A stretch of DNA of 32,409 nucleotides from the NCBI GenBank assembly GCA_002077045.2, contig KZ111145.1, forward strand, positions 815,004 to 847,412, written 5' to 3'. The notes under the pieces are model-generated. The model was not told the DNA's origin, did no database searches, and saw nothing but the letters and a program-made list of their open reading frames with translations. Numbering within the stretch: the stretch's first letter is position 1; the number at the start of each line of letters is the position of its first letter. Below, piece by piece: positions 20,047-28,875 of the stretch. A program made the position numbers and the translations under genes. Origin of the DNA: Rachicladosporium sp. CCFEE 5018 (taxonomy: Eukaryota > Ascomycota > Dothideomycetes > Cladosporiales > Cladosporiaceae).

Positions 20047-22117
20047 ATGCTGTTCAAGGCCGCCCTCCCGTTCGTCGCCACCATCTTCGCCGGCCGGACT
20101 GTTCATGGACAGCTCGAAGCTAGGGCTACAAGCACATTGGCCTCCTGGCTTGCATCGGAAGGACCTGTAGCCCTCCAAGGTATACTGAACAGTCTAGGAT
20201 CCAATGGTTCGAAAGCTCAAGGCGTGGGAGACGGTATTTTGGTGGCGAGCCCATCGACCACCGACCCACCCTACTTCTACACGTGGACTCGCGACAGTGC
20301 TCTCACCTTCAAGATACTAGTAGACAATTTCTTGACCTACAAGCCCGCCGGACTCGAGACTAAGATCCAGCAGTACATCAGCGCTCAAGCCGCCGTGCAA
20401 GCCGTCAAAAACCCTTCTGGAGGGCTTTGCACTGGAGGTCCTGGCGAGGCAAAGTTCAACGTTGATCTCACTGCATTCAAGTATCTGGAGTTTGACAGCA
20501 CTAGACTCTTCCAATCACCTCACTTCTCCTGAACACATGCAGCCCGTCTATGCCGTCCGATGACATGTCTTAGTGATTGGGGAAGACCACAGCGCGATGG
20601 TCCGGCGCTCAGGGCCACTGCCCTGATCGCCTACGCTCAGTATCTGATCTCGCAAGGCAGCACCTCAGTGGCTACCTCCATTATCTGGCCGATCGTGCAG
20701 AACGATCTCTCATATTTCACCCAGTACTGGAACCAAACAGGCTTTGATCTATGGGAAGAAGTCAACAGCGCATCGTTCTTCACCACCGGAGTGCAGCACC
20801 GAGCCTTGATCGAAAGCAGCGACCTTGCCTCAAAGATCGGCGCCAGTTGCCCAAGCTGTGACTCCCAAGCACCACTTGTCCTATGTACCTTGCAGACGTA
20901 CTGGACTGAATCTTACATCCTGTCTAATACTGGAGGAGGTCGTTCTGGCAAAGATGCGAACAGTCTGCTAACGAGTATCCACCCCTTCGACCAGGCTGCT
21001 ACGTGTGACTCTATAACCTACCAGCACTGCTCGGACAAGGCTCTCTCCAATCACAAAATCGTGACTGATTCATTCCGCTCAATCTACGCCATCAACAGCG
21101 GCATCCCTCAGGATGTCGGTATTGCCGTCGAGAGATACCCGGAGTACGTCTACCAGGGTGGTAATCCATGGTGAGGTTTGGCCAGAGCAGGCGAATTATC
21201 ATGTCTGTGCTAACCTCGCCCAGGTACCTGAGCACTTTCACGGCCGCTGAACAGTTGTACGATGCCGTATATCAATTGAAGCGCATCGGATCCCTGTCGA
21301 TCACGTCAACGTCATTCGACTTCTTCAGAGACATCTACCCATCAGCGGCTATTGGCACCTATGCATCATCCACTGTAATCTTCACCTCGATCGTCGATGC
21401 CGTATCGGCATACGCTGACTCTTACATGTCCAATGCTGTATGCTGCACCTCTTGCTTCGTATAGCTGCAGATACTGACTGTACTATAGCAAAAGTATACG
21501 CCTCAAAATGGTGCCATCGCAGAGCAGAGCTACGCTCGAACGGTACACCAGCTTCTGAAGTCGATCTCACATGGTCATATGCCACATTTTTAACAGCCTA
21601 CGCTGCTCGCGCGAATAACATGCCTGCTTTATGGGGCGCATCATCTGTGAGTTCCCGCTTTCATTCTAGATTCTTTGGCTTCACTGGAACGTCGCAGGCT
21701 CGTTTACCAGTGACCTGCACTGGCGACACCGCCAACGGTCCCTGTGTCACGGCTACCAATACGGTTTGGACGCTAACTACGACGCAGGCCTGCTCCGCCA
21801 CACCGTCGCTTACAACGGTGACGTTCAACGAGTTCAAGACCACGACTCCCGGCGACACAATCTACATCACTGGCTCGATCTCCCAGCTCGAGAACTGGAA
21901 CACGAGCGTCGCAGTGGCGTTGAGCGCAGCGCAGTACACGAGCAGCAACCCCAAGTGGTTCACAAGCGTTAGCCTTGCCGCTGGAAGTGTGGTCAGCTAC
22001 AAGTATGTCGTCAAGAGCGGTGATGGAACGATCATTTGGGAGAGCGATCCGGATCGCACGCTCACTGTAGCAGAGAATTGCGCGGGAATGGCGACGCAGA
22101 TCGATAATTGGAGATGA
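20047..22117 (+). pseudogene. GH15 glucoamylase with CBM20 starch-binding domain, frame broken
   Basis: Exons 20047-20480, 20574-21170, 21224-21437, 21489-21646 and 21698-22117 (introns 93, 53, 50, 51 nt) rebuild a secreted glucoamylase. It has a signal peptide (MLFKAALPFVATIFAG), TWTRDSALTFK, DWGRPQRDGPALRATALI, and GFDLWEEVNSASFFT with the general acid Glu206. YPEYVYQGGNPW and QKYTPQNGAIAEQ with the catalytic base Glu427 follow. At 21537-21539 the frame must shift by one base to continue NGTPASEVDLTWSYATFLTA and the CBM20 domain (GDTIYITGSISQLENWN...ESDPDR). Without the shift translation stops near 21594, losing the last catalytic-domain block and CBM20. No intron can explain it: both sides are conserved and nearly contiguous. 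It is either a recent one-base deletion or an assembly error. The role would be glucose release from starch outside the cell. Confidence 0.85.
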
Positions 22118-22215
22118 GGGCGCCGAAAAACATGCTATGGACTAAAGTAGATGCGATCTGGGCATCGCTGCGCCATGAGATCATAAGCGCCTATCTCGAT
22201 ACCTACCAGACAGCC

Positions 22216-23793
22216 TTAGGCGAAACTTTCTCTTCGTGCGACAGTCGGTCTCGTTTCGCCGATCCTCTTCTGACAGAAAAATTGCAAATGCCACTGACAT
22301 CCCGCCAATGATTCAGTCTCCCACATAGACCACCACCCCGGCGTGGCGAGCAGATTGGCACGTCCGTTCATGCCCACTTCTACGAGCTCGATACAGTCGT
22401 CCTCGCAAAGCCTCGTGCGCTGCAAGCTTACGGAAGCACCAGAAATTGCAAGCGCGCGCAGATCCTGGACGTCTCGGCAAGCCTGCATGACTTCCATCCA
22501 TGGCAACTTGCCATCAGAGCCACCACCGAGCAGAGTGCCCAACTCCGAAAATTCGGGGACGTCTAAATAATGTATCACTTGCTGCATGCGCTTAAGAAAC
22601 CCCGCAGTGCCGCGGAGGTTCATGTCGATGAGCTGAATCTGCTGCAACGTGCTTTTGTGGGTGATTACGAACGCTGCAAGATCCTTCGGGTCCAGCCACA
22701 TGGAGCGTAGTGTGACCTTACACAGATGCTTGAACATGTCCAGTTCGGAAAAGATGTTACTAAGGGGATAGAGTATCCCCTGCACTCTAGTGAGAGAGTT
22801 GAGGCCTGATTTGACGCGAACTTCCAGGTCTAATTCACGGATATTGGCGGCAGCGTACCATAGCAGCTCCAGAATGTCAGAGGAGACGGCTCGTTTGAAG
22901 CTCTTCTCTGTGTCAACGCTGTCCATAGCAATCTCCAGGCGCAGACGCCTCAGTGTCGGACTAGGGTCCTTCGTGGCGTACTTGCCACGTTTGAAGCACA
23001 CCACCATGCTTGGGAACTCTATTGTATCAGCCGCGTTACCAAGGACGCTACGGTCAGTCCGGCAGATTGTAAGATCTTTGATTGGGAAGCACGCAATCGG
23101 CTATGTTCCTCAGCAACATGATGCAGGCGGTATCTTGAATCACACACTGCTCACCACTTGCCATGAGCGGCGCCAGCGGTGGAGGTGCGCATCTCCCGGA
23201 GCCCTGCATCGCGTCGCTGAACTCTTGGTGTCAGTAAAGTGCTCGAACAGCATCCACGTTTCAACGAGACGAGGCCTTACCGGTTGAAGAAAGTGCTGCC
23301 CGGTCCTGACCAGCTAGTGACGGTAAGCCTGCGGCACTTCGTCAAGGTATTGAGTGCGGCAGGTACAGTCCACATGAACTGCTGCTCTCGATTGAGTGCC
23401 ATCGCTTCGTCGCGGCTTGCAGCTCTGATCTGTATAGCGAGTTGTCTGCGAGCGATTGAGCCTCGTTCAAGCCCAGACAGGCCTGTATGCTCCACCATGT
23501 CGACGTCGGTGAATGTCTGGTGTGTAGCCGTATCGAATATGAGCTCGCGGACGCTCTGCGCCAGTTCCGGACGCTGGGACACCCATGTGAGACGCACAAT
23601 GTACCAGACACTGAAGCGGAGGCGTGAAGTGCGAAAGAGGAACTTGGTGAAGTGAATATTGAGGCTTCTGCTCGTCAGACGGAGCGCCGCGACGGTGTCG
23701 GTGTCCATCTGGAGACCTAGCAGGTAGAGAATATCGTCGTTTTGTCAGAGAAGCAGCCGTGGCAGTCTCATGCCCGTTACTGGTGGCCGCCAT
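22216..23793 (-). pseudogene. F-box-like/leucine-rich tandem family, copy A (two frameshifts)
   Basis: It begins MAATSNGHETATAASLT at 23793. One extra A in an AAAA run (plus-strand TTTT at 23740-23743) must be discounted to reach DDILYLLGLQMDTDTVAALRLTSRSL, which aligns with copies B and C. An intron of 64 nt (23217-23280) joins CRRLTVTSWSGPGSTFFNR to DAMQGSGRCAPPPLAPL. A second shift near 23092-23105 is required before IKDLTICRTDRSVLG. The rest is open to the stop at 22216, with LEVRV, LRSMWLDPKDLAAFV, LRALAISGA and GMNGRAN. The N-terminal part resembles a degenerate F-box followed by irregular leucine-rich segments. Function is unknown. The 3' end lies about 100 bp from the convergent glucoamylase gene. 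Confidence 0.6.
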
Positions 23794-24102
23794 GATGGTA
23801 CGACGAATCTCCAAGTCAGCGGTGGCTCAAGCCAGAGTAGTCAGCGATAGCAACTTGAACACTACGAACCCTCGAATCACAGACGAGATAAAGGAAGAGA
23901 AGTCGATGTGGGCATTGGTTGCAAACATGATTTGGGTCATTGCGGCCGTAGGATCCCGCAAATAGAAGGAACTGTGATTCCCTAACATTCGCACCTTCCC
24001 AATCTCCGGTGTCGAGAGCAGACTGTCAACCTGGATAGCGACCGCTGCATGATCCGCCTGCAGCCTCTTCTTCAAGGTTTCAATTCGGCCTTCCCTCCAT
24101 GA
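23794..24102 (-). other. Spacer between copies A and B with an unassigned open frame
   Basis: On the minus strand an open frame of about 85 codons (stop at 23827) reads ETLKKRLQADHAAVAIQVDS, then KVRMLGNHSSFYLRDPTAA. It looks more protein-like than the other shadows here, but it lacks an ATG at its front and matches nothing I recognise. It may be a remnant of another family member or chance. Confidence 0.3.
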
Positions 24103-25573
24103 TCACTCCCAGATGCTCGACCAATGCGGTACAGCCAGCTCGTTCGCGCGGCCGTTCATGCCGAGCTTCACCAGATCATCCATCACATCCTCGCTCAATG
24201 TATTCCATGAGCGATCAATTGACGCCCCGCTGATGGCTAGACCACGCAAACAGCCCATGCTCTGGCACACTTCGATGACATCCGACCAAGAGGAAGCACC
24301 GAGCAGCGTCACATTCGCCTGACTCAGATGGATATGGAGTGCCACAATCCAGGGCTTGTCATCTGGGTATGGTCTGACACTCCCCTCCGTGTCTCCCAGG
24401 TTCAAATCGCGAAGTGTGACATGCTGTAGCATACGACGGTGCTTCTTGAGGAAGGCCGACAGATCCGCAGGCTCCAACCACATCGAACGCAAGTTCAGTA
24501 CTGTTAGGCGTGGGAACGCGACCGCGCCAAAGATGCGCCGCAGTGGCATACAACAGGTGAGCTCGATGTTGTTGCCGGGAGAAGCAACATGCACGCGAAT
24601 TTCCAGATCCAGCTCGTGGAGATTTGCGGCGCCTTGCCACATACCAGCCAGACTGATCGGCATGAAAGCGGTCGCAAATGAGTCCAGCGCGTCCATGTGC
24701 TCGAGCGTGTATTGTAGATGCAGCTTTCTGAGCGGAGTAGGCTCTGGATCTTGGGCAGTCGCCAGGCGAAAGGCGATTGGTGTCATGCCGGGAAGTTCCA
24801 AGATGTCCTTGCCAGGGCCGAGAACGCTGCGATCAGAAGTGCGTATGATGATCTGCTCGAAGTGACAGTTGCGATGCGCGAGGTCTGGTACGAGCACAGT
24901 GCAGGCTAGCATATGATCGAGACTGACGTTTTTGCCTCGCCTCAGTGTTGCGAGCGGGGGTGGCAGGAAGTTCTTTTCACCCAGCACCGATGCCCTGCCG
25001 ATATTGTTAGTGGGAATCGTCAGCTGTCTGGAGATTCTCAAGACGTACCTGTTGAACATATGTTCTCCCGGACCAGACCACGTAGTGATGGTGAGCCTTC
25101 GACACCCCGTCAAACCGTCCGACAGCATCAGTGATATGGTAGTCGGCGGCAGCGAGCGCAGTCTCCTTCTCATCCGCAGCAGCTGCATCGAGCCGCTCAA
25201 TCAGTTCCTCGTATCTTGTGGCCGTCGGAGCCTCCAGATCGATCAAGTCTCACGCTACATCGATAAGTTGATCCTCGTCTTCAGCGCCGAGGTAGGTCGC
25301 AGTATCAAACACCAGCTCGCGTACGCTGCTTGCGAAGGATTCGTGCTCGCTGATGTACTTCATGCGTTCCATATACCACGAGCTGAAGCGCAGTCGCAGG
25401 AGACGGAAGAGATGCCTGCTGAAGTGCGCACTGAAGGTACGGCTTGTCGAGCGTACTGTGGCGATATCTGTCTGTGATAGATAGGCGGCAATGAGGTGGA
25501 GACAGTCGGCGTGACTGAGTACCTGCGCACAGGCGCGAGTCGACAGCGTCGGCTCTGTTCCCGTTGTCTCCAT
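24103..25573 (-). CDS. F-box-like/leucine-rich tandem family, copy B (damaged or with an extra intron)
   Basis: From the ATG at 25573 the first exon reads LSHADCLHLIAAYLSQTDIATVRSTSRTF, RLRFSSWYMERMKYI and SVRELVFDTATYL, then meets an in-frame TGA at 25250-25252. Two readings exist. (1) Decay: the TGA is a nonsense change and the paralogue-like stretch LIERLDAAAADEKETAL continues in the same frame. One extra G in a GGGG run (25105-25108 as CCCC) then shifts it away from CRRLTITTWSGPGEHMFNR. (2) An intron 25196-25253 (58 nt, GTGAGA...CTGATTGAG) removes the stop and corrects the frame. With intron 24995-25048 it yields a 452-aa protein. The last exon has LDLEIRVHV, LRSMWLEPADLSAFL, LRGLAISGA and GMNGRANELAVPHWSSIWE. 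Similarity to copies A and C favours decay. Confidence 0.6.
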
Positions 25574-25639
25574 GATGAGCTATGAGTGTTGTCTGTGTTC
25601 GTGCTGCTTGTGTGAAGCGCCCGTCGATGTGGTGCAACG

Positions 25640-26764
25640 TAGCTGTTAACGCGATGTTCGTTGTTGAGAATAGAAGCTCTGGTGCGGATCTCCAGATCTA
25701 GCTCCTGCAAGTCTGCCGCAAGGGACCACAAAGTGGCAAAGCTTGCGTCGCGTTTGGCGGCCTCGAATGCGCCAAGTGGGATATAGTCCAGTGTCTCCAG
25801 CTCAAGTTCCAGTCGGAGTCGCCTGAGAGAGGACGCCGCCATGTATCCGCGAGGAGCAGTGGGTCCAAATGGATTCGTCATGTGCCACATCATCGCGATG
25901 CCAGGCAGACGGAGACCTTGACTGTTGCGTCTCCAAGACACGTTCATGTTGCAGTCGGCGCTGCGAAGATTGAGCGCAGTGAAGCGATGCCGTGGCTGGT
26001 TCGGGTTACCCAACAGCATGCAGCGTGCGACGTTTTGAATCGCGAAAGATTGCTGCCGATTCATGAGCTCTACTATAGGCGGCGGAACCGCGCCGTTCCT
26101 CCCCGTGAGTGAATCCCTGGCGGAATTGTCAGTGTAGGAAAACCCTAGTATGGTGCAACGACATGACCACTTACCTCGTGAAGAAGTCTTTCACAGGGCC
26201 TGAGCAGGTAGTTATGAACAAAGTATGACAGCGCTCCAATGCCATCAACGCCGTATCGAGATCCCTAGGGTTTTCTAAGCAGGCTGAGAGAGCACGATCC
26301 TCATCACGATGCGCTTGCTCAAGCCGTTGTAACAGAGCGGCATAGTGCGCCACGCCCAGTTCGGTGTCGCAACCCGGTAAGCCAACATCTGTGAGCGTAC
26401 TCTCCGCGCACTGCTCAACCATGCATTTGGCGAAGTTCCCACGCTCGCCTTCTTGAGGGCGCGCACAATACGAGGCAGTATCAAAGATGAGCTCCCGAAC
26501 GCCCTTGCGGAACACAGGGCTTGCAGCAACCCAGTGGAGGCGCTCCATGTACCAGCTACTAAAGCGCAGTCGCATAGTCTGGGATAGATATTCTGACACA
26601 TTAGTCTTGAGATGAGCACTCGATATCAGCCGAAGTGCTGCGATTGAGGAACGCTCCAGGTGTGGCGCGAGCGGTCGAAAGAGATTGTCGTCTCTGAAAA
26701 AGACAGTCTTGGCTGCCATGCTGATGCTCGCTTCCAGTAATACGTGTACAAGTCGTACAGACAT
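25640..26764 (-). pseudogene. F-box-like/leucine-rich tandem family, copy C (3' half lost)
   Basis: Exon 1 (26175-26764) starts at an ATG at 26764, or at 26719 (MAAKTVFF). It contains LFRPLAPHLERSSIAALRLISS, RLRFSSWYMERLHWV, RELIFDTASY and CHTLFITTCSGPVKDFFTR. A 58-nt intron (26117-26174) joins to DSLTGRNGAVPPPIVEL, LRRLRLELELETLDYIPL and LQELDLEIRTRASILNNEHR. The homology ends there, near 25640. The LRSMW, LAISGA and GMNGRAN blocks of copies A and B are absent. The frame stays open to 25360, but only by reading the start of copy B in another frame. This points to a deletion that fused the middle of copy C to the upstream edge of copy B. Confidence 0.6.
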
Positions 26765-26968
26765 TGCTTCTACATTGAAGGATCAGTTGTGCCACTATAG
26801 TGGTTTGCCACAAAGGGCGGAGAAGTAATGGAGATGAGGCCAGAACTTGCTGGTCTTCGCTGGGATTAAGAGTGAGCTTCTCGCAGCTGCTTTGACAGTT
26901 TTCTTTCTCTTCGACGTTATGTACACCATCTTCCATCACGTAGCAGCACAGTCAACGAACGCTCCAAT

Positions 26969-27511
26969 CTAGTCCTGTCCCTCGTACATGGCCCTTCCCT
27001 CCTTCGAGTTTAGGAACTCGTTTCTGTGTTGAATGTCAGCGTATTCCCTTCGACTTCCCAAATATTGCCTCGCTGGATATTGTCTTTTAAATCCCTGGCT
27101 TCCGAGTCCTCTCCCGTTCCTGCCCCAATAATTCGCACTCACCTCTCAATAGCCCACTGCATAGTCTCGTACCCAATCAACAACGGCAGTCCCCAGTACA
27201 AAATCTGATGCCTCGTCCTCCGGAAGGTGTTGAAGACCGCCGCGTTCATGGCGCCGGCCATGGGGTTCTGTCGGTTGGGCGCGAGCGCGTAGCTGGTGAT
27301 GCCTTTCTGGGGGAGGGAGCCTGTGCTTGCTGTGAGCAAGACGCTAGATGTGAGTAGGACAGGTGAGTGAGCGAACCAAGAGCGCCCCATGGGCCCATGT
27401 AGCTGGAGAAAGATATTAGTGGATGTGGCCGTGGGTGAGGAGGGGAGAGGAGGCGTACCTTCCGGGCTTCTTGTCGCCGCCGGCGGAGCGGAGGATCTGT
27501 GTGACACGCAT
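26969..27511 (-). CDS. QCR8: Cytochrome bc1 complex subunit 8
   Basis: Four exons (27459-27511, 27377-27402, 27143-27320, 26969-27023) give 103 aa. The second is only 26 nt (YMGPWGAL). The protein reads MRVTQILRSAGGDKKPG, then SYMGPWGAL, QKGITSYALAPNRQNPMAGAM, NAAVFNTFRRTRHQILYW and ERNEFLNSKEGRAM. This is the complete Qcr8/UQCRQ signature, with one membrane helix (ILYWGLPLLIGYETMQWA). It is a small inner-membrane subunit of respiratory complex III that packs against cytochrome b. The last intron is longer (119 nt) than the others (56 nt each). It is transcribed away from prohibitin 1 across 262 bp. Confidence 0.93.
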
Positions 27512-27773
27512 CGTGGATGATGTGGGGGGTGTGCGCTGAGTTGGTACTGTGCGAGGATAGAGAGGAGTGCTGTAGTAGAGAAGCCGTAGGTAATGCAATC
27601 GTCAATGCTTGCTTTGGGTGAGGTGCAGTCCGTCGCATGGCGGCAGCCGGAGGTTCAAAGTCTTGGCACGAGCTTCCCATCTTCAAGACATCATCGACGA
27701 GCAGCTGCAAGTAGATATCCCGCCCACGCATCACCCATCAAACCCCTCACCCACGCCAACAATACTCTCAATC
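27512..27773. promoter_or_regulatory. Short divergent promoter for QCR8 and prohibitin 1
   Basis: A 262-bp gap lies between the ATGs of two mitochondrial inner-membrane protein genes facing outward. The plus-strand side is C/A-rich just before the PHB1 ATG (CCCACGC, CACCCATCAAACCCC), a common fungal 5' UTR look. Co-expression from a shared promoter is inferred from spacing. I did not identify a specific factor site. Confidence 0.4.
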
Positions 27774-28679
27774 ATGGCCACCCAAGCCCTCTCCTCCCTC
27801 TACAAATACGCCATCCCCATCGGCGCCGCCTTCACCCTCGGCCAAGCCTCTATCTACGACGTCAAAGGCGGCACCCGCGCCGTGATCTTCGACCGCGTCG
27901 CCGGAGTAAAAGACACAGTCGTGAATGAAGGCACGCACTTCCTCGTTCCCTGGCTGCAGAAAGCTATAGTCTACGATGTGCGCACGAAGCCGCGGAACAT
28001 CAGCACGACGACAGGGAGCAAGGATTTGCAGATGGTGAGCTTGACGCTGCGAGTGCTGAGTCGGCCGGAGGTGGCGGCGTTGCCGAAGATATACCAGGTA
28101 TGCCTTCTTGCTATCCTTCCAGATGTGGATGATCAATACTGATAAGATACGCAGAACCTCGGCCAAGACTACGACGAGCGCGTCCTCCCCTCAATCGGCA
28201 ACGAAGTCCTGAAATCCATCGTCGCCCAATTCGACGCCGCCGAACTAATTACCCAGCGCGAAGCCGTCTCGAACCGAATCCGCGCAGATCTCCTGAAACG
28301 CGCCTCAGAATTCAACATTGCCCTCGAAGACGTCAGCATAACACACATGACCTTTGGCCGCGAGTTCACAAAAGCCGTCGAAGAAAAACAGATCGCGCAG
28401 CAGGAGGCGGAGCGAGCGAGGTTCATTGTCGAGAAGGCGGAGCAGGAGAGGCAGGCGAATGTCATTCGGGCGGAGGGGGAGAGCGAGGCGGCGGATGTGA
28501 TTTCGAGAGCTGTGGCGAAGAGTGGAGATGGGTTGGTGCAGATTCGGCGGATTGAGACGCAGAAGGAGGTGGCGCAGATGTTGAGCAATAATCCGAATGT
28601 GACTTATCTGCCGGGTGGGAGTGGCGGGAGCGGACAGGGAGGACAGGGAGGCAGCTTCTTGCTTGGGCTGAGGTCGTAG
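27774..28679 (+). CDS. PHB1: Prohibitin 1
   Basis: Two exons (27774-28097, 28155-28679; 57-nt intron) give 282 aa, typical of Phb1. The N-terminal hydrophobic anchor (YKYAIPIGAAFTLGQA) is followed by the SPFH/PHB domain: VKGGTRAVIFDRVAGV, EGTHFLVPWLQKAIVYDVRT, LTLRVLSRPEVAALPKIYQ, YDERVLPSIGNEVLKSIVAQ. ELITQREAVSNRIR, EDVSITHMTFGREFTKAVE and a coiled coil (KQIAQQEAERARFIVEKAEQ) complete it. It assembles with Phb2 into ring complexes in the mitochondrial inner membrane that support m-AAA protease control and cristae. The C-terminus ends in a Gly/Gln-rich tail. The intron falls between YQ and NLGQDYDERV, keeping a conserved block intact. Confidence 0.96.
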
Positions 28680-28875
28680 AAGTGTGCGTAAAGTGTGGGA
28701 ATGCATGGCGTACGGGACGGGAAAACATGGAAACAGAGTCATTGCTGTAGACAATGTTGTAAATCTAAGCTCAATGCAAATCGCACAATGCGTCGACGCT
28801 CCATCAACTCGTAGAACGCCATGCCATGCACTGTGTGAAGTCTCGTAGATCACGCGACAAGACTGCAATGCGCGA

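Noticed and set aside
21438..21540. Alternative splicing as an explanation of the glucoamylase frameshift
   Set aside because: Entering exon 4 in the other frame destroys the conserved QKYTPQNGAIAEQ block. The gap between the two conserved blocks is too short for an intron.
22216..26764. Repeat-induced point mutation as the cause of the broken F-box-like copies
   Set aside because: The copies are not AT-rich. Most lesions are one-base indels or deletions rather than many C-to-T changes. Only the TGA in copy B could fit.
27768..28868. Minus-strand open frames across prohibitin 1
   Set aside because: They are antisense shadows. The plus-strand frame is unmistakably prohibitin.
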